A DNA stretch of 18,997 nt. Source: IMCC26256 sp037146835. Its GTDB lineage: Bacteria > Actinomycetota > Acidimicrobiia > IMCC26256. Shown piece by piece: positions 1 through 6,764 of the stretch (positions are counted from its first letter, which is position 1; each line of letters begins with the position of its first letter). The notes beneath the pieces were generated by a model that was given only the letters and a program-made list of their open reading frames with translations, searched no databases and was not told where the DNA came from. Where the stretch lies: contig JBAWWI010000035.1 of NCBI GenBank assembly GCA_037146835.1, positions 1 to 18,997 of the forward strand, given 5' to 3'. The position numbers and the translations under genes are program-made.

Positions 1-68
1 ACGAGACTGTCTACAAGATCGTGCGCGGCAACGCGATCAAGATGCTCCACCTACCACTCGACCGCTGA
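1..68 (+). CDS. Amidohydrolase-family protein, C-terminal end only (partial)
   Basis: Reading from base 3, the window opens inside a reading frame that ends at the TGA at 66-68. The 21 visible residues include KIVRGNAIKMLHLPLD. An (I/V)xxGNAxxMLxL(D) tail is typical of the C-terminal end of amidohydrolase-2 (PF04909) TIM-barrel hydrolases/decarboxylases, in which the last helix closes the barrel. The metal-binding residues lie upstream, outside the window, so activity cannot be judged. It lies in the same orientation as the aldehyde dehydrogenase and LLM genes downstream. Amidohydrolase-2 genes often sit beside LLM oxidoreductases in actinobacterial catabolic clusters. The 139-bp gap holding repeats and a dyad suggests it is not co-translated with the next gene. 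Confidence 0.6.
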   Translation, partial: ETVYKIVRGNAIKMLHLPLDR

Positions 69-88
69 TCCCGGCCGAATTTGATAGG

Positions 89-165
89 TAAGTGGTAGGC
101 GATTAGCGCGCAAGTGGTAGCCAATTGGTAGTCAAGTGGTAGCCAAGTGATAGCCAAACGATATG
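89..165 (+). repeat. 11-bp direct tandem repeat array, consensus CAAGTGGTAGC
   Basis: Units fall in strict 11-bp register. They start at 89 (taagtggtagg), 100 (degenerate), 111 (caagtggtagc), 122 (caattggtagt), 133 (caagtggtagc), 144 (caagtgatagc) and 155 (decayed, caaacgatatg). Five of the seven are clearly related. The array fills the gap between the amidohydrolase stop and a perfect dyad just before the aldehyde dehydrogenase. An 11-bp period keeps all units on about the same face of the helix, as in direct-repeat sites of OmpR/PhoB-type regulators. That role is inference; a selectively neutral minisatellite is the alternative. Confidence 0.8.
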
Positions 166-171
166 GAGTCT

Positions 172-189
172 GCACCCTGCACAGGGTGC
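172..189. promoter_or_regulatory. 18-bp dyad, probable operator or 5'-UTR hairpin
   Basis: The sequence gcaccctg-ca-cagggtgc has two perfectly complementary 8-bp arms around a 2-bp centre. It ends 18 bp before the GTG start at 208 and just ahead of the Shine-Dalgarno (gaaggg, 195-200). There is no run of T after it, so an intrinsic terminator is unlikely. The size and symmetry fit a homodimeric repressor site (TetR or GntR type), or a hairpin next to the ribosome site. No matching regulator gene is visible in the window. Confidence 0.55.
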
Positions 190-207
190 CTTTAGAAGGG
201 AATTCGT

Positions 208-1686
208 GTGACTAAGACGCTCTCAGGTGACGACTCTTATCGCTTGCTTATCGGTGATGAATGGCAATTGGGCGGGGATGGCACATACCCAATCATTAAT
301 CCTGCAACAGAAGAGATTGTCGGCGAGGCGCCCGAAGGCTCGGTAGATCAGGCACTTGCCGCCGCCGCATCGGCGAGAGCTGCGTTTGATTCATGGTCGC
401 AGACAACCCCCAAGGAGCGCGCTTCACTTCTACAGGCGGCTGCTGACGCTCTTCGCAGCCGCGTTAAAGAGTTTGTTCCGCTAGTGATCTCGGAGACTGG
501 GTGCACTGCAACGGTCGGGCGCACAATGCAGGTACCTCAGGCCGCGACGCGTTTTGAGCGTTACGCACAGGGCGCACTCGAGCCAAGCGTGATTCCACTA
601 CCTCCGCAGGAGATGCCCTCAACCGCTCTTGCGCCTGGTGGGATCATTGGAGCACTGGCACGACGCGCACCAGTTGGCGTCGTTGCATGCATCACTTCAT
701 ACAACTTCCCGATTGTAAATATGGTTGGAAAGATTGCACCGGCGCTCGCGATGGGGAACACAGTTGTGGTGCGCCCAGCTGGCCAAGACCCGCTCGCTGT
801 TATTGAGCTCGTAAAACTCCTCAACGATGTCGGTTTCCCTGCCGGCGTTGTAAATGTCGTGACAGGTTCAACACCTGCGACCGGTGAGGCACTAATCGCA
901 TCGCCAGATGTAGATATGGTCTCGTTTACTGGGAGCACCGGCGTTGGGATGCGGATCGGTGAGGTTGCTGGTCGCACTATGAAGCGTCAACTCCTCGAGC
1001 TCGGCGGTAAGGGCGGAGCACTAGTGCTCGACGACGCCGATCCCAAGACTGCAATTGGAATGATCTCATCTGTCTGGGCTTTCCACTCCGGTCAGATCTG
1101 CACCGCACCAACGCGCGCCATTGTTCACCGCTCTATTTATGAGCAGGTTGTAGAGGGACTTACCGCAGCGGCTGGGCGCTTGACCGTTGGGGATCCGCTG
1201 GAGAAGACAACTGTTGTTGGGCCAGTCATCACTGAGGCTCATCGGGCGCGAATTGAGTCCTACATACAGGCCGGGCGCGACGAGGGCGGCGAGATCGTTG
1301 CTGGTGGAGGTCGGCCTGAGCATATGGAGAAGGGCTGGTATGTCGAGCCAACATTGATTGCAGGATGCCGCCCTGATATGCGTGTAGTCAAAGAGGAGAT
1401 CTTCGGGCCCGTAATAGTTGTTGTGCCCTTTGATGATGAAGACGAAGGCATAGCGATTGCGAATGGCACCGAGTTCGGGCTCTACGACTACGTATTCTCA
1501 AAAGACTCTGCTCGCGCTATGCGCGTTAGCCGTCGAATGCGTGCCGGAAACATCGGCATCAATACCGTTCAGCGCAATCATGAGACCCCGTTCGGTGGAA
1601 CGAAGTACTCAGGCGTAGGGCGCGATGGCGGTTCCTTCGGTCTGCACGCTTATACAGACCTGCAGTCTGTTGTATGGCCTGGGTGA
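208..1686 (+). CDS. Aldehyde dehydrogenase (NAD(P)+-dependent, ALDH superfamily)
   Basis: This 492-residue protein is a full-length soluble ALDH that would oxidise an aldehyde to its acid. Visible landmarks are the Asn motif TSYNFP (N166), the FTGSTGVG nucleotide loop (240-247), the general base in LELGGK (E264), the nucleophile in GQICTAPTR (C298) and EEIFGPV (E397, cofactor ribose). The Asn motif departs from the common TPWNFP, and the usual VVKPA lysine is Arg (VVVRPA, R189), an uncommon substitution at a cofactor-contacting position. The start is GTG 208, with a good Shine-Dalgarno, gaaggg at 195-200. The LLM gene begins 5 bp after the stop, so the two are probably one transcript. The dyad and 11-bp repeats upstream are candidate control sites. 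The family is certain; the substrate is not. Confidence 0.93.
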   Translation: MTKTLSGDDSYRLLIGDEWQLGGDGTYPIINPATEEIVGEAPEGSVDQALAAAASARAAFDSWSQTTPKERASLLQAAADALRSRVKEFVPLVISETGCTATVGRTMQVPQAATRFERYAQGALEPSVIPLPPQEMPSTALAPGGIIGALARRAPVGVVACITSYNFPIVNMVGKIAPALAMGNTVVVRPAGQDPLAVIELVKLLNDVGFPAGVVNVVTGSTPATGEALIASPDVDMVSFTGSTGVGMRIGEVAGRTMKRQLLELGGKGGALVLDDADPKTAIGMISSVWAFHSGQICTAPTRAIVHRSIYEQVVEGLTAAAGRLTVGDPLEKTTVVGPVITEAHRARIESYIQAGRDEGGEIVAGGGRPEHMEKGWYVEPTLIAGCRPDMRVVKEEIFGPVIVVVPFDDEDEGIAIANGTEFGLYDYVFSKDSARAMRVSRRMRAGNIGINTVQRNHETPFGGTKYSGVGRDGGSFGLHAYTDLQSVVWPG

Positions 1687-1691
1687 TCTAG

Positions 1692-2624
1692 ATGACCCAC
1701 AAGACTGTCTCCGTCATCCCAGCCGGCCAACTTGCATACGGAATGCAGTTACCTACTGTTGCATTGAGCAATGTTGTAGCTGCACCTTGGGAGAGGGAAG
1801 CAGGTACCGCGGAGCTACTGCTCGCCGCCCAGGCAGCAGATCGCTCGGGCTTCTTCTACGTCGCTGTCTGCGATCACATTGTGATTCCACGCGATAAAGC
1901 CGAGACAATGTCGACTACCTGGTTTCATCCTGTAGCGACTCTTGCGTGGGTTGCTGGGCAGACCACGAATGTGAATCTCCTCACCAACGTGTACATACCT
2001 GCGTATAGGCACCCACTCGATACAGCGAAAGCTTTTGCGACACTCGATGCGCTCTCAGGCGGTCGAGTGATCCTTGGAGTTGGCGCTGGCCATGTTGAGG
2101 GAGAGTTCGATGCACTAGGACTCGACTTCTCTAATCGTGGCCCCGCCACTAATGAAGCAATTGATGCGATCGTAGAGGCTTGGCTCAATGAATTTGTTGG
2201 CGATGTAGGTGCCGCTCCTCGCCCAGTTCGCCAGCCTCGACCACCGATCTGGGTAGGTGGATCAAGTGCCCCCGCTATGAGGCGCGTCGCAGAGCGCGGG
2301 GATGGTTGGATTCCGCAGGGGACGCCTCGCAAGAAGATGCCGGAGTCGATTGCCTACATACTCGAGCATCGTGATCTTGTGCGCCCAGGAGAGGCTCTAG
2401 AGATAGGCGTGATCACAGAGGCGATCTATGTTGGTGAGACCGATCAGGATCTGCCTCGTTGGGTCTTAAAAGGCTCACCAGATTCGATAGCAGAGTCTCT
2501 AAATGAGTACGGCGAGATGGGCGTATCACATCTTCAGATTCGTTTTATGGCGCGCGATTGCGCCGAGCTCTGTGATCAGATGGAGAAGTTTGGTGCCGAG
2601 GTCGGCCCAAACCTAACTAGGTGA
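1692..2624 (+). CDS. LLM-class flavin/F420-dependent oxidoreductase
   Basis: The 310-residue protein is a single luciferase-like TIM barrel (PF00296), probably of the F420-dependent TIGR03619-like branch. Family marks are a CDH at the end of strand 2, the central LDALSGGRVILGVGAGHVEGEF segment (about residues 117-138), PPIWVGGSS (about 193-201) and RVAERGDGWIP. These enzymes carry out hydride transfer or monooxygenation on small organic substrates using F420H2 or FMNH2. The ATG at 1692 lies 5 bp after the aldehyde dehydrogenase stop with no clear Shine-Dalgarno, so translation may depend on reinitiation. A later in-frame ATG at 1743 would remove only an unconserved leader. The next LLM gene follows 11 bp downstream. 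The family is sure; cofactor and substrate are inferred. Confidence 0.88.
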   Translation: MTHKTVSVIPAGQLAYGMQLPTVALSNVVAAPWEREAGTAELLLAAQAADRSGFFYVAVCDHIVIPRDKAETMSTTWFHPVATLAWVAGQTTNVNLLTNVYIPAYRHPLDTAKAFATLDALSGGRVILGVGAGHVEGEFDALGLDFSNRGPATNEAIDAIVEAWLNEFVGDVGAAPRPVRQPRPPIWVGGSSAPAMRRVAERGDGWIPQGTPRKKMPESIAYILEHRDLVRPGEALEIGVITEAIYVGETDQDLPRWVLKGSPDSIAESLNEYGEMGVSHLQIRFMARDCAELCDQMEKFGAEVGPNLTR

Positions 2625-2635
2625 AGTAGGACAAC

Positions 2636-3628
2636 ATGACGCTCTTTACGATTAGACAAGATTTCCGGGCGCCTTCATTTGGACCTACGTCCCAGGCAGA
2701 GATTTACTCTGAGGCAATGGCTCAGTATCGATGGGCTGACGAGATCGGTTTCGATTTTGCGGTTATCTCAGAGCATCACGGCTTGGATGATGGCTGGATC
2801 CCTTCGCCAATCGTCGCTGCCGCAGCAGTTGCGGGTGCAACGAAGCGCATCCCGATCATGCTCTCTGCGGTAATTGTTCCCCTCCATGACCCCATTCGAC
2901 TCGCTGAGCAACTCAGCGTGCTTGATCATTTGAGTGAGGGAAGAGTATGGACTGTTGCCGGTGCGGGTTATAGGGCAGTCGAGTTTGAGATGGCAGGCGT
3001 TGATATGAAGCGCCGCGGTGCGCTCTTAGAGTCGCACCTTCGCACGATGCTTCAAGCCTGGACGGGGGAGCCCTTTGAGTATGAGGGTCGAACGGTGCGT
3101 GTTACGCCCAAACCCTTTAGCGATCCTCACCCTCGAGTTCTTGTTGGTGGCGGAGTCGAGGTAGCGGCTCGTCGTGCGGCGAGGCTTCATCTCCCCATGA
3201 TGCCTATGAACACGGAGCCAAAACTTCAAGAGTGGTACCACGACGAAGCAGAGAAGGTTGGGTACACGGGCGGCTTCGTGATGGTGCCTCAGGGGCCTAC
3301 CTTTATTCACGTAACTAATGATCCTGAGAAGGCATGGGCCGAGATAGGCGACTACCTGCTCTACGAGACCCAGACATACGCTTCATTTCAAACTCCAGGC
3401 CAATGGTCAACGCCGAAAGTTGATGCGAGCAACGTCGAGGATTTAAAGAAGAGTGCTCAGATCGTCGTGGGTACTCCAGAGCAGGTTATTGAGGCTGCGA
3501 GATCGATTCCGCAATTTGGTGCGATGACCTTCAACCCCCTTGCAGGCGGATTGCCGCCGAAGTTGGCGTGGGAGAGTCTCGAGCTTTTTGCAGCAGAGGT
3601 CTTGCCGAAGTTACGCGTTGATGGGTAG
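2636..3628 (+). CDS. LLM-class (bacterial luciferase-like) oxidoreductase
   Basis: This 330-residue luciferase-like barrel is distinct from its upstream neighbour. It carries the SEHH signature (about residues 45-48) typical of the alkanal-monooxygenase-like branch, then PDR-like barrel core LDHLSEGRVWTVAGAGYR (about 96-113) and PRVLVGGG (about 166-173). The C-terminal part, about residues 205-265, is longer than in simple F420 members and contains an unassigned aromatic-rich insertion. It starts 11 bp after the previous stop with a purine-rich aagtagga upstream. Two dissimilar LLM proteins encoded side by side could form a two-component monooxygenase, as with LuxA/LuxB, or catalyse successive steps. 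No flavin reductase is encoded nearby, which mildly favours F420 as cofactor. Substrate unknown. Confidence 0.87.
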   Translation: MTLFTIRQDFRAPSFGPTSQAEIYSEAMAQYRWADEIGFDFAVISEHHGLDDGWIPSPIVAAAAVAGATKRIPIMLSAVIVPLHDPIRLAEQLSVLDHLSEGRVWTVAGAGYRAVEFEMAGVDMKRRGALLESHLRTMLQAWTGEPFEYEGRTVRVTPKPFSDPHPRVLVGGGVEVAARRAARLHLPMMPMNTEPKLQEWYHDEAEKVGYTGGFVMVPQGPTFIHVTNDPEKAWAEIGDYLLYETQTYASFQTPGQWSTPKVDASNVEDLKKSAQIVVGTPEQVIEAARSIPQFGAMTFNPLAGGLPPKLAWESLELFAAEVLPKLRVDG

Positions 3629-3676
3629 AGCAAGTCAGCTCCGAGCCGACACACTTCTAATACCGTCGTTTAGCTA
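3629..3676. other. Short intergenic gap with an imperfect dyad
   Basis: The dyad gtcagctc-c-gagccgac (3634-3650) is symmetric except for one mismatched pair. It lies just after the second LLM stop and 26 bp before the DUF5522 start. As a hairpin it would have a 7-pair stem with one mismatch and a 3-nt loop, without a following T run. It could be a weak terminator or a regulator site. No convincing Shine-Dalgarno precedes the ATG at 3677. Confidence 0.3.
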
Positions 3677-3910
3677 ATGAACGAAGCGTCGCTGCCCCCT
3701 GAACTTGTAGTACCTGCGGCCGCTCGGCTCAGCCCTGATCGACCGAACTATGCACTCATCTGTGCCGCACACTCTGCAGCGCTCGAACGTGGCGAGAGCG
3801 GTTACATAGACCCTGTCTCAGGTCTGTTTGTGATGACAGCGCAGTACCTTTGGTCGCATGGTGCTTGCTGTGAGAAGGGCTGTAGGCACTGCCCTTACAT
3901 CGAGAGGTAG
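3677..3910 (+). CDS. Small Cys-rich DUF5522 protein
   Basis: This 77-residue protein ends in the block CCEKGCRHCPY (C64, C65, C69, C72, with H71). Together with YIDPVSGLFVMTAQYLWSHG before it, this is the hallmark of DUF5522, a short bacterial family of unknown function. The CCx3CxHC arrangement suggests binding of zinc or an iron-sulphur cluster, but no role is established. An in-frame TAG at 3671 rules out an earlier start. No clear Shine-Dalgarno is present, so it may be read from a leaderless or very short leader message. Nothing links it to the catabolic genes either side; it is more likely a conserved general gene. Family assignment is good, function unknown. Confidence 0.8.
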   Translation: MNEASLPPELVVPAAARLSPDRPNYALICAAHSAALERGESGYIDPVSGLFVMTAQYLWSHGACCEKGCRHCPYIER

Positions 3911-3951
3911 CAATTCGCGCGATGCGGCCTCTGGAGATGTGCTGCGAGCAG

Positions 3952-4272
3952 TTAGATCGAGATCAACAACGCTGCTAGAGCGATAGTGATGCTCCCAATG
4001 GTGACTGCGGTAAGCAGGTGCAACTCTGTGGTGTGGCGACCTGTTGCTGTGCTGCGAGAAATGCGGTGCGCCCCACGAAGGCCGAAAGCCCAGACGAGGG
4101 TCCCTATGAGCACAACGAATAAGGACACAATCTCAGTAGTCCCTCGGATCGTCAATGCCCGCCTGCCAATTGATGCAATGATGACAATCATCGCAAGCCC
4201 AGTTCGGCTCCAGGCAAGGTCGGTTCGCTCTCCGGCTAAACCGCCCTCGGGATCATGCGCCTTAGGCGACAC
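3952..4272 (-). CDS. DUF202 family membrane protein (second of a tandem pair)
   Basis: The 106-residue protein shows the family motif LAGERTDLAWSRTGLA (12-27). It leads into three predicted membrane helices at about 19-36, 46-65 and 85-105, with a short cytoplasm-like Arg-rich loop between the second and third. DUF202 (PF02656, YidH-like) proteins are small inner-membrane proteins of unclear function. The GTG start at 4272 lies two bases after the stop of the upstream DUF202 gene, so the pair is almost surely co-transcribed and translationally coupled. Such tandem unequal DUF202 pairs are common in Actinomycetota (Rv2272/Rv2273 in M. tuberculosis). It converges on the DUF5522 gene with a 41-bp gap that holds no strong terminator. 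Confidence 0.85.
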   Translation of the reverse strand: MSPKAHDPEGGLAGERTDLAWSRTGLAMIVIIASIGRRALTIRGTTEIVSLFVVLIGTLVWAFGLRGAHRISRSTATGRHTTELHLLTAVTIGSITIALAALLISI

Positions 4273-4274
4273 CG

Positions 4275-4670
4275 TCAGGCGCCGTGCTGGAAGGCCGCAA
4301 GCACAGCCGCGATGAGAGCGACTACAACGACTCCGACCGTGAGCATACGAGGTAGCCCTGAGCGCGGCAGCGGAAGTTCATGCCTCATCGCATGTTCATT
4401 TGCATTCCATTCGCGAAGCGAAGCAAACGACATGTATGCACCGAGGAGAATCATGGGGATCGCCAGGACACGACGACCGAAGTCAATCTCGAGTTTCGGC
4501 AGGACACCTACCACGACCACTCCAGTTGCGATTAGAGCGAGAGCGGTTCGATTCCATGCGAGAAATGTGCGCTCGTTGGCATAGGTAAATCGAACGTCGG
4601 GCTCAATCTCTCCGTTCGACTCGCTCGTGCTCGGCGCTGAGTCTTGATTGGGTTCTGGTTCACTGTTCAT
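4275..4670 (-). CDS. DUF202 (YidH-like) membrane protein (first of a tandem pair)
   Basis: This 131-residue protein has an acidic, Ser/Glu-rich N-terminal tail of about 28 residues, then the DUF202 signature ANERTFLAWNRTALALI (31-47). Three membrane helices are predicted at about 42-60, 67-86 and 108-127. The invariant ERTxLAWxRTxLA core is intact, so this is the canonical member of the pair and the downstream partner is more divergent. The ATG at 4670 has an upstream aggtt that could serve as a modest ribosome site. The saccharopine-dehydrogenase-like gene ends 79 bp upstream on the same strand, so read-through is possible, but the functional link is probably accidental. Family is certain; role unknown. 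Confidence 0.88.
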   Translation of the reverse strand: MNSEPEPNQDSAPSTSESNGEIEPDVRFTYANERTFLAWNRTALALIATGVVVVGVLPKLEIDFGRRVLAIPMILLGAYMSFASLREWNANEHAMRHELPLPRSGLPRMLTVGVVVVALIAAVLAAFQHGA

Positions 4671-4749
4671 CGCAGATGAACCTACTCGCCAACCTTATGG
4701 CGCTAGTGGTTCTGTGCGGTTCGGCCTCGATATCGCTATTGGGTAGAGA

Positions 4750-5961
4750 TCAGATCGCCCGGTCCTCTACGACGGTTGCCTCTCCTATCTCGGCCATGAG
4801 ATTGAGGAACGGCACTGCGTCAAAGGCCTCGGGCCCTAGAACCCCAGCGCCGGACCAGACCCCTGTAGCGATGAGCTCCATCGCAACTACCGGGTTGATG
4901 GCTGTCTGCCAGACGACGGCCTGCGCAGAGTGCTTGCGCATTGTCTCTTCATTATCAGCAACGTGATACAGGTATGTAGCTCGCGGCTTGCCGTCTTTAC
5001 CTGTCCCGGTCACATAGGTACCCGCGCAGGTTTTGCCACTCATTCGGTCGCCGAGCGTTGCTGGGTTGGGGAGCGACGCTGCAACTAAATCTCGTGGTGA
5101 CACGAGATTGCCTTTCACGAGAACAGGCTCAACGCGATCAAGTCCGAGTTTGTTGAGTGTCTTTAGAACATCAATAAACTCGTCCCCGAGTCCGTACTTA
5201 AAAGTAACTCGCTTTGCGTCAATCCACCTCGGAATCAGAGCAACCTCTTCGTGCTCGACATTTACGCACTCGACATCGCCTATGCCCGCGGGGAAAGTAA
5301 AGACCTCAGGCTCAGAGAACGGCTCGGTCGTATACCAACCGCGTTCTCTCTCCCAAATAAGTGGGGGATTAAGACACTCTTCAATTGTCGTCCAGATTGA
5401 GAAAGTTGGTGCGAAGTCGTATCCCCCAACTACGAGATTGGCTCCGTCGCGCACTCCTATTTCATCTATCTCCGAGAAGAGGTGATCTTGGGCATAACGA
5501 GCAAAGACATCTGATAATCCTGGCTCGACACCCATTCCGCAGAGCGCGAGCAGCCCGCGCTCTTCCCATGCACCCGACTTTGCGAACTGCTCTTCACCGA
5601 GCATTACTCCGGTCTTGGAGTACGGAGAATCGATATGGCGCCTTGAGAGGCTCATAGCCATATCTAGGTAGTTCGCTCCGGCCTCGAAAGCTGCATCGAA
5701 AATCGGCATCACGAATCGCGGGTCGGCGGCGTTCATGATCACATCGACATTGATATCGCGTGCCAGTGCAAGTATCGAGGCTGTATCACTCGCATCTACT
5801 TGAGCAGAGGCGAAGCGTGAATCCGCTGTCTTTTTAGCAACATCGCGAGCGCGAGCTTCATCTATATCGGCGATAGTTATATGTTCAAAGAAGTCTCTAC
5901 GCGATGCGGCTGTTGCGATCGCTCCCCCGACGCCACCTGCCCCTACAACGAGAATCCGCAT
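4750..5961 (-). CDS. Saccharopine dehydrogenase-like NAD(P)-dependent oxidoreductase
   Basis: The 403-residue protein opens with a Rossmann dinucleotide loop, GAGGVGG at 7-13, followed by ITIADID at about 28-34. The Asp of the latter suits binding of the adenosine ribose of NAD. The segments VDVIMNAADPRF and GANYLDMA (about 71-101), and CGMGVEPGLSDVFARYA (about 140-156), are typical of the saccharopine dehydrogenase/homospermidine synthase superfamily (PF03435). Members form or cleave a secondary amine between an amino acid and a keto acid or amine. True lysine-pathway partners are absent here. Instead it is third in an operon after an acyl-CoA ligase and an EthD-like protein, starting 5 bp after the latter's stop. 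It may therefore act on a CoA- or amine-bearing catabolic intermediate; that is inference. Confidence 0.85.
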   Translation of the reverse strand: MRILVVGAGGVGGAIATAASRRDFFEHITIADIDEARARDVAKKTADSRFASAQVDASDTASILALARDINVDVIMNAADPRFVMPIFDAAFEAGANYLDMAMSLSRRHIDSPYSKTGVMLGEEQFAKSGAWEERGLLALCGMGVEPGLSDVFARYAQDHLFSEIDEIGVRDGANLVVGGYDFAPTFSIWTTIEECLNPPLIWERERGWYTTEPFSEPEVFTFPAGIGDVECVNVEHEEVALIPRWIDAKRVTFKYGLGDEFIDVLKTLNKLGLDRVEPVLVKGNLVSPRDLVAASLPNPATLGDRMSGKTCAGTYVTGTGKDGKPRATYLYHVADNEETMRKHSAQAVVWQTAINPVVAMELIATGVWSGAGVLGPEAFDAVPFLNLMAEIGEATVVEDRAI

Positions 5962-5966
5962 ACGAT

Positions 5967-6764
5967 CTACCAGAGCTCATCTGTATAGGTGTCAGTGCCC
6001 GGTACCGTTGCTCGAAATGGCGATGCGAATACCACTTTTCCAAGGCCGGCAGCTGCGAACTCGTCCCCAAGTGCTGCGAAGTTTGCGTCCCACGCTTCTA
6101 CCGGGTCGCCCTCTAAGAAGAAGAGTTGTAGGACCCGATCGCGAGACTCGTCTCGCGGAACATCTGATGGAGCATCAGCGAGCAGTGGAATCGGGGTAAA
6201 GCGAACCATCTGATCGGCCGGTAGTGGGCGTGACTCAGACCAAGTGTTGACCTGATCGAGCGTTACTCCCTCAGCGAGTTCAAACATGAACATCGCAAGC
6301 CCTGGGTATCTGCGGTCAAGCGCTAACTCGGTGGGGACGCCATCCTCGGTTGCATGCTGCTCGCCGGCCACCTTGTACATCAGGGTATGTACGTGGTCGC
6401 GATGGGGGAACATGCGGTCATTCTCGTGGAGCCAATTGACCTGGTCAGTGCCCCATTGAATCCACTCGCCGAACTTGCCAGCGAGAATCCAGTACAACGC
6501 TAGGTAGGAACCCTTACTGGTATCCGGAGCAAATGATGAGTCAGCTGGATAGCGCTTCGCTTTGCAGTCGCTCGTTGCAACAAAGCGCGTGCCAGCGATT
6601 GTCCATGCGCCGATCATGCAGCCCGAGTAATAGTGATCGCGCTCATACCAGCGGTTGTACTCGACTTCGTGGCCGCGATGTGGCTCAACGAGAGTAACTA
6701 GTGCTCCACCAAGTTTGATGGGCTTCTTTCGTGTGTCGCCACTTCCTGCTTCTTGGATTGCCAT
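5967..6764 (-). CDS. EthD-like (dimeric alpha/beta-barrel) protein of unknown function
   Basis: The protein has 265 residues. Its N-terminal half has a strand GGALVTLVEP (19-28) followed by EYNRWYERDHYYSGCMIG (35-52) and GTRFVAT (58-64). This is the strand-helix-strand pattern with an N-x-W-Y-x-x-x-H motif seen in EthD/DUF4286-type ferredoxin-like folds. A second beta-alpha unit appears near residues 155-180 and a third at 216-250 (RVLQLFFLEG, AWDANFAAL), so it may be an internally duplicated single-chain barrel. Its ATG shares one base with the TAA of the acyl-CoA ligase upstream (translational coupling), and the saccharopine-dehydrogenase-like gene starts 5 bp after it. Such folds act as cofactor-free oxygenases, decarboxylases or lyases, or as small-molecule binders. 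Fold assignment is moderate; no function is claimed. Confidence 0.65.
   Translation of the reverse strand: MAIQEAGSGDTRKKPIKLGGALVTLVEPHRGHEVEYNRWYERDHYYSGCMIGAWTIAGTRFVATSDCKAKRYPADSSFAPDTSKGSYLALYWILAGKFGEWIQWGTDQVNWLHENDRMFPHRDHVHTLMYKVAGEQHATEDGVPTELALDRRYPGLAMFMFELAEGVTLDQVNTWSESRPLPADQMVRFTPIPLLADAPSDVPRDESRDRVLQLFFLEGDPVEAWDANFAALGDEFAAAGLGKVVFASPFRATVPGTDTYTDELW

Noticed and set aside
89..165. CRISPR array or origin iterons
   Set aside because: Units are 11 bp with no spacers, there are no cas or replication genes, and the position is a promoter gap.
89..165. TRAP-type RNA binding site because of repeated UAG triplets
   Set aside because: TRAP sites space triplets by 2-3 nt, not 8, and TRAP is a Bacillus-type system.
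159..168. The 10-mer cgatatggag is shared with 16309-16318, before another LLM gene
   Set aside because: Many 10-mers are expected to repeat by chance in a window of this length. The flanks do not match, and at 16312 the ATG is the start codon itself.
561..977. 138-codon minus-strand open frame
   Set aside because: Mirror of the aldehyde dehydrogenase coding strand, Thr/Ser/Pro-rich, no recognisable domain.
3911..3951. Hairpin ctgc-ga-gcag as terminator between convergent genes
   Set aside because: The stem is only 4 bp with a 2-nt loop and no T run.
3986..4584. Overlapping plus-strand open frames opposite the DUF202 pair
   Set aside because: The minus strand encodes intact DUF202 motifs and membrane helices; the plus-strand translations are Arg-rich shadows.
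4750..5961. Lysine biosynthesis (saccharopine pathway) enzyme
   Set aside because: No other lysine-pathway gene is present and the operon partners are catabolic; only the superfamily assignment is supported.
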